Origin: Miscanthus floridulus
Taxonomy: Eukaryota > Streptophyta > Magnoliopsida > Poales > Poaceae
DNA: 64,000 nucleotides
NCBI RefSeq assembly: GCF_019320115.1
Contig: NC_089584.1
Coordinates: 71,331,533 to 71,395,532 of the forward strand
Reading direction: 5' to 3'
Below, in pieces: positions 1-9,056 of this stretch; the stretch's first letter is position 1, and the number at the start of each line of letters is the position of its first letter. The notes beneath the pieces are model-generated. The model saw only the letters and a list, made by a program, of their open reading frames with translations, did not search any database and was not told where the DNA came from. A program made the translations under genes and the position numbers.

Positions 1-264
1 TCGTATCCTAGAGGCATAGGACATTGGATCACGTTGGCCAGTGCAAAAGCCAGAGCCCACAGACATGCAGAGTCACGGCATATCCAGATGGAGTCCACTA
101 CGTGGGAAAAAATAGACGCAGATGCTGCGCTCGTGCAAGTGCATACATGCAAGTTGGCTTGCACGCGTCACCATCTTGCTTGTTTTGTATTGGCTTGCAT
201 TACTTTGTGTTCTCCTTACTGGCTTGTTGTATATCTTGTTGATATGATGTGACCCTGAATTTTA

Positions 265-507
265 TTAGGTTCCGCGTGGTGCTTGTAGGCTTTCTCTCGG
301 AGAGTTGGAGCCAGTCAGGGTAGATTGCCCACGTGTCGGAGTCAGCATGGACTCAGAAGAAGCTGGACGCTGGAATCTGCAGGTAGCCGAATCACCGCAT
401 ATCGAGGTGGTCTGCAGGTAGCCAAATCGCCGCAGATGATGACGAAGTTTCCGTGCAAAACCGAAGAACGATCTTGTGGACAACGTCATGTTGATCTTGA
501 GGTCCAT
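265..507 (-). pseudogene. Start of gag reading frame, Tat-like element (fragment)
   Basis: An ATG at 507-505 begins MDLKINMTLS soon after the primer-binding site, where Tat elements start their leader/gag frame. The frame stops after 81 codons at 265-267. No gag domain can be recognised in so short a piece. Whether the stop is decay, or whether the frame normally continues by splicing, cannot be told here. Confidence 0.35.
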
Positions 508-535
508 CTGGTTCACCAGAGGATCAGCGCGCACG

Positions 536-553
536 CCCCTATCTAGCGTGCCA
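536..553 (-). other. Primer-binding site of the left Tat-like element
   Basis: The minus strand reads TGGCACGCTAGATAGGGG, beginning 2 nt after the LTR end. It matches in form the site at 48396-48413. I do not assign the primer tRNA. Confidence 0.6.
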
Positions 554-555
554 AC

Positions 556-945
556 TGTCGACAAAAGATGCTCGGCAGTCCACCGAGGGGTATCCCACGA
601 TGGTAGATTTATCGTAGAGGTGAGCGAGATCAGGAGCGAGATGGTAATACAAGCACCAAGACACAAGATTTAGATAGGTTTGGACTGTCTAATCAACGTA
701 ATACCCTACGTCACGTGTCTTTGGTGTATTGTATTGAGGTGTAGTCTGGCGACTAGGGGACCCCTGCCTCTCCTTATATACTCTGGAGGGGTAGGGTTAC
801 AAGGAAAGTATCCTATTTGGTACTATACAATAGCTTGCGATGCACGCCGAGCAGCGCCATGCACACCTTGATCTTGTGGGCCGAGCCACCTCTGATGGTG
901 TGGCCCATGTCTTGTCTTGTGGATACCGGGGGCCATACCCCCACA
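556..945 (-). repeat. 5' LTR of the left Tat-like element
   Basis: On the minus strand it starts TGTGGGGGTATGGCC and ends GTCGACA, so it is bounded by TG...CA, about 390 bp. A TATA-like TATATAAGGA lies on the minus strand at 771-780, suitable for the LTR promoter. The right boundary (945) is placed by the terminal CA/TG rule and by where Athila-like sequence begins. It could be off by a few bases. Confidence 0.6.
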
Positions 946-2945
946 GAGTTCGACCCGTTGATAGGACAACCACTTGAAAGAATTATCAAAGAAGGACAAA
1001 TAGGGAATTTGAATATAAGCCTCAGGAAAAAACTTTAAACTATCTTTGCCTATTACTCATTCTCTAAATTCTAAGACTGAGCCAAGTCCTGAGCAAGACC
1101 CAATGGAAGAGGTTAAGGTCATGTCTCTTGATGATCTGATCAAACCCAATCTTGAAGATGATGCCTAGTCCTTCATCGAAGAGGAGGACGATAATTTCAT
1201 AGAGCCTAAACCCCTAGGTGAATTAAAGGAACCACCTAAGCCCTCCATTGAGCTTAAACCCCTGCCTTCTGGTCTTAGATATTCTTTTCTCAATAATGAT
1301 CAGGACTTCTATGATCATTAGTGATAAACTTTCTTAGAAAGAAACCCTCTGCTTGCTAACTGTCTTAGAAAAGCATCGTTCTGCTTTTGGCTACTCACTC
1401 TAAGACCTTAAGGGAATTTGCCCTGCTCTTTGCACACATCATATCCCTATAGACCCCGATTCTATACCTTCTAGGGAACCACAACGTAGGCTTAATAATG
1501 CAATGAGAGAGGTTGTTAAGAAAGAAGTTTTGAAACTCTTGCATGCTGGGATCATCTATCACATCCCAAATAGCGAGTGGGTTAGCCCTGTACAAGTTGT
1601 GCCTAAAAAGGGAGGCATGATTGTTGTTAAAAATCAAAAGAATAAATTAATCCCACAAAAAACCATCATAGGATGGCGGATGTGTATTGACTACCAAAAA
1701 CTTAACAAGGCAACAAAGAAAGATAATTTTCTGTTGCCCTTCAATGATGAAATGTTGGAGCGACTGGCAAATTACTCTTTTTCTATTTCCTAGATGGATA
1801 TTGAGGTTATCACTAGATACCAATCCATCCTGATGACCAAAGCAAAACCACCGTTACATGTCCATATGGAACTTATGCTTATCGTAAAATGTCTTTTGGA
1901 TTGTGTAATGCTCTAGCTTCTTTTCAAAGGTGCATGATGTCTATATTTTCTGATATGATTGAAGAAATCATGAAAGTTTTCATGGATGATTTTTCTGTTT
2001 ATGAATTTTTTTATGATTGTCTTGAAAACTTAGATGAGGTTTTGCAAAGATGTGAGAAAAATCACTTAGTCTTTAATTGGGAAAAATGTCATTTCATGGT
2101 TAGAGAAGGCGTAGTGCTTGGACACCTGGTGTCCGAACATGGGATTGAGGTAGATAGAGTTAACATAGAAGTAATTGAACAGTTACCTCCACTCAAAAAT
2201 ATCAAAGGGAATCGTACTTTTTTTGGTCATGTGGGGTTTTACCACCATTTCATAAAAGATTTTTCACATATTGCTAGACCACTTACAAATCTTTTGGCCA
2301 AGGATGTTCCCTTTGAATTTGATGATGCATGCTTAAAATCTTTTGAAATTCTTAAGAAAGCGCTCATCTCTACACAATCATTCAACCCCCTGATTGGTCT
2401 TTAACTTTTGAAATTATGTGTGATGCAAGTGATTATGTTGTGAGGGTAGTTTTGGGACAAACAAAAGATAAGAAGCATCATGCAAATTGCCTATGCTAGT
2501 AAAACTCTGACATGACCTCAACTTAATTATGCAACAACTGAAAAAGAACTCCTGGCTGTTGTTTTTGCTATAGACAAATTTAGATCTTACTTAGTAGGAG
2601 CTAAGGTGATTGTTTACACTGATCATGCTGCTTTGAAATACTTGCTCACTAAGAAACATGCTAAACCCTGACTTATAAGATGGATTTTGTTACTCCAAGA
2701 ATTTGATTTAGAAATAAAAGATAAAAAGGGAGTAGAAAATTCTGTTGCCGATCGTTTGTCTAGAATGCAATTTGAGAATCCACATGAATTATCCATCAAT
2801 GATTCTCTACGAGATGACATGCTCTTCAAGATCATGAGATCCGACCCCTGGTACACGAATATTATCAATTTTATGGTTGTAGGTTATGTACCACCAGAGG
2901 AGAACAAAAGGAAGCTCACCTATGAAAGTCATCTCCACATATAGG
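946..2945 (+). pseudogene. Athila-like pol: linker, reverse transcriptase and RNase H (broken)
   Basis: From 946 to about 1500 only short frame pieces remain, with an acidic, proline-rich linker (around 1150-1280) typical of the region before the RT. The RT runs from about 1503 (MREVVKKEVL) through the K-KGG and GWRMCIDY motifs to about 2400. The catalytic FMDD is intact at 1979-1990. Frame is lost near 1793-1889, where the FLDGYSGYHQI-type segment should lie. RNase H follows at about 2405-2690 with recognisable MCDASDY and [11 protein letters not shown] segments, and a linker frame at 2687-2944 carries [11 protein letters not shown]. Several stop codons interrupt it. Function when intact was cDNA synthesis from the element RNA. 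Lineage assignment is from family knowledge. Confidence 0.85.
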
Positions 2946-2949
2946 ATGA

Positions 2950-4108
2950 GTCGTACCTCTATAGAGTCTACTCTGATGGTCTACTCAGGAGGTGTGTACC
3001 AGCAGAAGAAGGCTTCAAGATCATAGAACGACGCCACTCATCACCATATGGAGGACATTATGGTGCATTCCGTACTCATGTAAAGATCTGGAAAAGTGGA
3101 TTTTTTCTGACCAACCATGTATGAAGACATGAAGGATTTTATCCAAAGGTGTGGTTCATGTCAGAGGCATGGAAACATCAATTTGAGAGATGTCATGCCA
3201 CTCACCAACAACCTCTAGATCGAACTTTTTGATGTCTAGGGTATTGACTACTTGAGACCATTTCCAAAGTCAAAGAATTGTGAGTACATCTTGGTGGCAG
3301 TTGACTATGTTTCCAGGTGGGTTGAAGCTATGCCATGTAGAGTTGTTGATGCTAAGAGCTCCAAGAGGATGTTTGAAGAAACAATATTTCCACATTTTGG
3401 TGTTCTAAGAATGGTGATTAGTGATAGAGGCACTCACTTCATTGACAAGAACTTTCACAAGTACTTGTCAAAGCATGGGATCCATCACAACATCGCAACT
3501 CTATATCACCCTCAGACAAGTGGCCAAGCAAAAACATCAAACAAACAAATCAAGAATATTGTATAGAAGACGGTCAATGAGATGGGGACTGCATTGAAGG
3601 ATAGACTACCTAATATGTTATGGGCCTACCACACAGCCTATAAAACACCTCTTGGAATGACACTGTATCAACATGTTTACTGGAAGACATGTCATCTACC
3701 CGTTGAGCTAGAATTAAGGCACACTGGGCTATCAAATGATGGAACATGGACTTGGAATCTGCAGGAACAAAGAGGAAGATGCAACTCTTTGAGCTTGATG
3801 AATGGCGTGAAAAAGCTTATCACAACGCCAAGATATACAAGGAGAGAATGAAGAGATGGCACGATATGAGGATCAAGAAGAAGGAATTCGCCCTAGGAGA
3901 TAAGGTATTACTTTCTAATTCTAGGGTGAAATTATTTAGGCATGGGAAACTTTGGAGCCAATGGGAAGGACCATTCAAAGTCATAAGCACTTCGTCGCAT
4001 GGAGCGGTAACACTTAAAAATGATGAAGGTACGTTATTCAAGGTAAATGGTCATCGTCTCAAGATCTTTCTAGAACCTAAAAACCCCTTGAGGATTTGGA
4101 TGAAATAG
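2950..4108 (+). pseudogene. Athila-like integrase (broken; catalytic Glu replaced)
   Basis: A His/Cys zinc-binding region is readable at about 3030-3200 (HSSPYGGHYGAFRTH, later RCGSCQRHG) across a frame change. The catalytic core has the first Asp in GIDYL (3246-3248) and the second in ISDRG (3423-3425). The third acidic residue, expected after HPQTSGQ, is a Lys codon AAA at 3531-3533. The C-terminal part (3582-4108) changes frame near 3750 and ends with a GPF-type module ([11 protein letters not shown] ... NGHRLKIF) and a TAG at 4106-4108. Stops at 3564 and the lost Glu make the enzyme inactive. Confidence 0.85.
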
Positions 4109-4425
4109 AATTTATTATTTTACCATAAATATTTATCTCTGTCCTCCCTTTTATGATTCGTAACGCGAAAATAGATTTTTTCAAATTAGATAAGCGTTAG
4201 GAGGCGTAACAAAAAAGATGGCCATGAGGTGACACCAAGAGAGGCTGGCTGGCCTACTACTGGGCTGCTCGGCCCACCTGTCAGTCTCCTTGTCCCCATT
4301 CAATTCTCTCATGAATATTCGATAACTATCTAGTAGAATTCTCTAGATTTTCGAGCCATTCGATCATCTATCATTACGAGAGCCATTATGGATAGATCTT
4401 GATCCTTGTTGTTCGTACCTTACCC

Positions 4426-4435
4426 CTATATAAAG
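4426..4435 (+). promoter_or_regulatory. TATA box in front of the extra Athila ORF
   Basis: The sequence CTATATAAAG lies about 82 bp upstream of the ATG at 4517. It is outside any LTR, 3' of pol, and would give a transcript start near 4460. Together with the ORF and the AATAAA at 5266 it makes a complete small gene unit inside the element. Seen directly; promoter activity is inference. Confidence 0.5.
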
Positions 4436-4516
4436 AAGCCCCTGCTAGCCTCCAAAGCCATCCCAACAAGCCTTTCATCTCCAACAGCGTAGAAGCTTTC
4501 CTCCTCCTAAGTTCCA

Positions 4517-5146
4517 ATGGCCAGAAGAGAGATCATCCCCTTTGGAGTTGACCTCAACAAGAAGCCTGAAGAAGCTTTAGTGCTGAGCGTCGTTCCAATG
4601 ATAGAGATAGCTCCAGTCCCCTCAAATCAGTCCTATTTCGCCCAAGTTGTTTGTCGTCCGGTGATCGCTCCACCGCCGTCTCGTCTACTTCTGGAAGACA
4701 AGCCATGCTAGTGGGAGCCTCTGTTTGGTCAACTCGATGCGCCAAAGCTGATCATGGTGTCCAAGGAGATCAACCTTCTTACACCCAAGCTGAACAAGAC
4801 GCTGATGGTGGTGCAGACCAACAAGTTTGGAGATGTCACGTATGCCAAGTACAAGACGATCATGAATCATGTGACCATTGATGGTGTACGGGCTACACCC
4901 AAGCAAGTCAAGGTTACGCCGCCAAAAGAGAAGAAGAAGAGAGCACCACCACCTTCTCGAGAGAATGAAGAGAAGCACCGATGGATGACCATTGCAATGC
5001 TCCACAACAAGATGCAAGATCTTACCCAGACCACCCATGCTTTGCAGCATAGGATTGACCAAGAGCATATCTATCACAAGGATTTAGAATACAAACTCAC
5101 TATCTTACGCCATTATGTTGTCAATAAGGACAAGTATAATAAGTGA
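4517..5146 (+). pseudogene. Small extra gene in the Athila 3' region, one internal stop
   Basis: The frame from ATG 4517 to the stop at 5144-5146 has 209 codons and stays open except for one TAG at 4709-4711. The same frame resumes directly (WEPLFGQLDAPK), so a single base change explains the break. The product would be a soluble basic protein. The N-terminus is MARREIIPFGVDLNKKPEEA. A Lys-rich KEKKKRAPPP segment lies near residues 135-145. A C-terminal stretch from about residue 158 (TIAMLHNKMQDLTQTT onward) has coiled-coil character. I see no signal peptide or membrane segment, so although it sits where Athila elements may carry an env-like ORF, it does not look like an envelope. Function unknown. 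Confidence 0.55.
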
Positions 5147-6905
5147 GAGTTAGGATGTTGATTGATAAGACACGCTTAGTTGTTTAGTTCATTTAGTTTA
5201 AAGATCATGTTAGCTCATGTTAGCCAGATATTGTGTTAGTTAAAGTTTGCTTAGTTTGATATTGTAATAAAAGTAACTTAAATGATATCAATGGAATTTG
5301 GTTACTATTATCTGCTCTCTACTTTTTGGATATGTGTTTGTCGCCACATGTTGTCATAAAGGTAAATAGGAAACACGTGTTGGAGGAAGGACACCGCGAC
5401 AACAAAACAAGATTCGATCACGAAAATCATGAATTTCAGAAAGCATCGACACAAGGACCACGTATGACAAAGTTGGACTCGAGCGAGCCCCAGAGTGGGC
5501 CGCCCGGCCTCCTACATGGTCCGACTAGCCCAGCCCAGCACCCTCTCATGCCACGCTTCGTCCATGGTCAGGTTTGTGTCTCGTATAATCAATTTTTACC
5601 TATCTTGCTTTCTATTTCGAACCGAATTGAAAATCCTTTAATAAACAACTTTAAAACATATGAGAAGATTATTTCAGTCATGACTTGAAGGATAGATTCA
5701 CATAATACTTTTTCTGGAAGTCTTGCTACTGTTGGGAACTTATTGGTAGGGACCCCCATGTTACTTAAGTTGTTGTGGAATGAGATATAGTAGAATAATG
5801 AGAACTTGATTCTTGATGTCTCATTATTGGAGAATTTTATTTTAGAAAGTTAAAAGAATAGCTATACCTCTTCTTTATGGTAAAGCAATGTCTCACCAGA
5901 GCCATACATAATATATTAGACTAGGAAAATCTTCTACATATACTACTTGGCATTGTATTGAGTTTGGTCAAGCCTTGTGACCCTTGTTGAGAAACTTGTC
6001 ATGCACTCAAGATCAAAATCACGTACACTCCACATATATCTGCTGCTTCTACACTAGGATTACGCAAAAACATGCTTTCAATCCACCCAAAAATGTTCTA
6101 CTCCTACACTGGGAATAAACACAAAAACATGTTTATTAGGATTTTACCGAATAAATGCTCCAAGTTTTTGTAAATATCTCTCTTGAAAAGTTTTGTTGCA
6201 GAAGAGAGGCATGGGATATACAAAAGTAAAAAAAAGAGAAAAGACAAGTGTTGAAAAAAATTGACAAAAAAGTGTTCGAGATATTGAAGACAATGGGTAC
6301 ACAGTTGCTCGCTTGAGAAAAAAAAAGAGAAAAGAAAGATAGCCCCTGCTCTTGCAAAGTATTTCAAGTCTCAACAAGAGGGATATGTTTCAATCAGCAT
6401 AGTAGAATTAGGTTAGCCACCATATATATATTCATCCACACACATGCACATCTTGCTCTAAGAGTATGACATTTTTCTCCTAGGATCCTTGTTTTGACTT
6501 TACAATATATGCAATGCAAGTATGATTTTATATTTATTCTTACCTGAGCTCCACATAAACTTTTAGAAATAGGTAAAAAGAAGGCAAAATTATCTATGCC
6601 TTGGTGAGGATAAAAAATACCACATATATTGAGTGATTTGAGAGTACCGCAAAAGGAGAAGGTAAGCTATGTTTTGTTTTTAAAAATCTTAAAATGTTTC
6701 TCTAATTGACTAGATCGAAGGAAGATGGTGATCTGTTTTAGCTGTTTTGTTCTTCAACTGCCCAAAGTTTCATGGTAGACACTTTGAATCCTGCAAATCA
6801 TGTATGACTGGGAAAAGTTTTATGTTGATGTCTTGTCCCAAGGTTATGTCTAAAGTAATCTATCCTTTTATCGAGGATGAGTAAAAGCCTAAGTGTGAAG
6901 GAGCT
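5147..6905 (+). other. Long non-coding 3' region of the Athila-like element
   Basis: About 1.75 kb without a convincing frame. It is AT-rich with purine runs (6220-6340) and ends in a purine-rich GTGTGAAGGAGCT just before the LTR, which is probably a mutated polypurine tract. Athila elements usually have long untranslated 3' regions. Confidence 0.6.
5266..5271 (+). terminator. Poly(A) signal AATAAA after the extra Athila ORF
   Basis: A perfect AATAAA lies 120 bp downstream of the ORF stop in a T-rich 3' UTR-like stretch. It is consistent with the upstream TATA box forming an independent transcription unit. Confidence 0.4.
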
Positions 6906-7858
6906 TGCTGACGGTAGTTAATGTCAATCATAAACCATCAATATACCCTACATAAATGATTAAAATAGATCACTAACATAGGATTAGGGGTTTAAATTAA
7001 CAAATTCTATGAGTTTTGGTGAATCTGTGACTACAGGAGGATTTAATCAGAAAACCATAAAGAAGGACCTATTTGTCAAATAAAATCACAGTTATCCGCA
7101 ACGAAACCGACTTAGGAAGACTCTAGAACACTCCAGAAGGCAAACCACCGCAACAAGACCGAGCCACTGACATGTGGGGCTGACTGACCCCACCTGTAAG
7201 CCAGCCAGCCTATGGGTCCCACGTGTCGGCCCCACGTGTCAGCCCCTCCTTCGAATGTCGGTTCTCCACCGCCTTAAAGATCAAATCTACGTCGTTGCTC
7301 AAGGTTGGTTTGATCCGAGGGTCTAAAATTGATGTACCCCCTATATATACGCCCATGTACCTTCTCCGGCAGAGCAGATCCTGATATTCAGAAACCCTAA
7401 GCCACAATTCCTATCCTCATCATCAGGATCAGAGCCAGTAATCAAGAGAAGATTAGTCCTCCAAGTTAAGATCTAGTCTTTATAATTAGAAATAGTGAGA
7501 TAGAGAGTGAGGGTAGAGTTTTGGAGGAAGTACCGGCCTGTCGGTGCTCTCTCTACGACTTGTATGTGGCGGAATCAAGTTCTATTTGAGCTTACTTCTG
7601 AGATTTCTCTGATAATCAACTTCTGATTCAAGTAAGTATCATGTTTATATTGTTCATCAGGTTTACGACTCTTTATGAGTACTTTAATCCTTGTCACTCT
7701 TGGGTTAGAGTAGTATTCGTAGTGTAAACGTGGTGCTTAGACTGTAGCATTTCGTTTGTATTTGGTAATAATTGTCCAATCGTTGACTAATTAGGCTCAA
7801 AACGTTTGTCTCGCAGAGTATAACCAAACTGTGCAATTAGTTTTTGATTTCGTCAACA
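6906..7858 (+). repeat. 3' LTR of the Athila-like element
   Basis: It starts TGCTGACGG and ends TCGTCAACA. The ends are inverted copies (TGTTGACG/CGTCAACA) with one T-to-C change at the left, and length is 953 bp. A TATA-like CTATATATAC at 7341-7350 is well placed for the LTR promoter. No partner LTR is in the window, so divergence and target duplication cannot be measured. Confidence 0.75.
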
Positions 7859-8268
7859 TTTAGTACTCCATGCATGTACCACAAATTTGATGTGACGGAG
7901 AATCTTCTTTTTGCATAGTGTCAAAGTTGGGAATTTGGGGTGAAGTAAACATAACCTTGAAGTCGGATTCTCGGACACAAGCTGCATGCAGCGACACGAC
8001 ATATATTGGATTCGTCGCTAAACGCTGCGACACGGTGCAGCTTGCTGCCATGGGTCGTTGTTAACCTCTTGGCCCACCCTCACAAACATACTTTCATCCC
8101 TGGCTTTATTTGATTTTGTTCGCTAATCTCTCCAGTTACGAGTTAGGGACCAACGAAATGTGAGCCTGCGAGTGTGGTAATGCACCGATACCTTCTTTGG
8201 GCGGTAATTGAATCGAACTCCACGTAGTTGACCGGAGATCAAGCATTCAAACAAGTTGAAGACTTTTG
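7859..8268. other. Flank between the Athila LTR and the kinase-gene MITE
   Basis: About 410 bp with no gene or repeat that I recognise. It may be original host DNA. Confidence 0.4.
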
Positions 8269-8489
8269 GGGCGTGTTTGGGTCCGCGTCCTAGCCATGGT
8301 GCGGTGTGGTATTTGTACCACGGCCTCCGCGCCGCGTCCCCGTGGTAGAGAAGAAGCGGGCGCTAGTTCAATCTCGAGGTCTATGTGTCTCCGGCGATGG
8401 AAAAAAAAATTGGGGTGTTTGGCACGATTTTCTTGATTCTCGAGGTGAGACAACCGGCAATTTGATTTTAAACGATTCTAAACACACCT
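8269..8489. mobile_element. Tourist-like MITE in the upstream region of the kinase gene
   Basis: It begins GGGCGTGTTTGG and ends CTAAACACACCT, imperfect terminal inverted repeats close to the grass Tourist consensus (GGGCNTGTTTGG from memory). It is 221 bp long. The flanking triplets are TTG and TTA, compatible with a TTA/TAA target duplication with one change. The centre is GC-rich with CGCGCC blocks. It lies about 570 bp upstream of the receptor-kinase ATG. Confidence 0.55.
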
Positions 8490-9056
8490 TTATTTATTAT
8501 TATTAAATCAAGATGAACCGTGGCCAGCCCGGGAAATACAAAACAGCCCTATTTTAACTTTTGCATTGGTCGCATCACATATTCACATGCAAGGCTGTGG
8601 TGGGTACTTGTCACGTATCCGTACGTACACTGCTCGCTCGTGCCAAACTCTTGTCCCAGCGGAGCAGCACACACCCACTGACATGCAAGCCCCACAGCTG
8701 CATACGCTCACGGTCACGCTCACGGCTGACCCGACCGCTCCTCTCGGCTCGGGGGCCGCCAGCCCGCCACGGTATGCTTGCGACAAAAAAATATTTGTTG
8801 ATAAAAAAAGTACGGTTTATAAGCGTACCGCTCCCACTCAGCTCCGTTCAGGTCAGCTGCCTGCCTCTGCCTGCGCCCATTCAGCCATTCCATTCCTCGA
8901 AGCCCTCACACCTGCACGCGCCCACGCCCGGACGCCCTCGCCTTGTCTCCCTCTCCTCTCCCTCCTCGCCCACCCGCACCAAGCACCACGCGCCGGCCTG
9001 TCCCTGTCCATCCCAGCTCACAGGCGCAACAGGCCGGGCGCGCGCCGCGGGGGGCG
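8490..9056 (+). promoter_or_regulatory. Proximal promoter and 5' UTR of the receptor kinase gene
   Basis: A TATA-like TTTATAAG lies at 8816-8823, followed by a C- and T-rich stretch (8870-9010) typical of grass 5' UTRs and then the GC-rich start region. With a start near 8850 the 5' UTR would be about 200 nt. The ATG context GGGCGATGG has G at +4. Open frames through this stretch continue only because of its GC richness. Confidence 0.45.

Larger units (their letters stand above)
1..945 (-). mobile_element. 5' end of a Tat-like Ty3/gypsy retrotransposon, cut by window edge
   Basis: Reading on the minus strand there is an LTR (945 to 556), a 2-nt spacer, a primer-binding site and a leader with the start of gag running off the left edge. 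The layout LTR, then GT, then TGGCRCGCTAGRTAGG is the same as in the large Tat element at 48416, so the lineage call rests on that internal comparison and on knowledge of Tat elements. The LTR body differs from the 13881/48416 LTRs, so it is another family. To its right, Athila-like coding sequence begins at once, so this element inserted into the Athila element. The target duplication cannot be checked because the other end is outside the window. Confidence 0.7.
946..7858 (+). mobile_element. Athila-like Ty3/gypsy retrotransposon, 3' part (decayed)
   Basis: In order on the plus strand are a degenerate protease-RT linker, reverse transcriptase, RNase H, integrase with a GPF-type C-terminus, a separate small gene, a long non-coding 3' region and a 3' LTR. 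The FMDD reverse transcriptase motif, the integrase style and the LTR termini TGYTGACG...CGTCAACA fit the Athila lineage. The 5' LTR, gag and protease are missing from the window, displaced by the Tat-like insertion at 1-945. The pol frame is broken by many stops and shifts, so the copy is dead. Confidence 0.85.

Noticed and set aside
4517..5146. An env gene of the Athila element
   Set aside because: The position fits, but there is no signal peptide or membrane segment, and the protein is short and coiled-coil. I left the function open.
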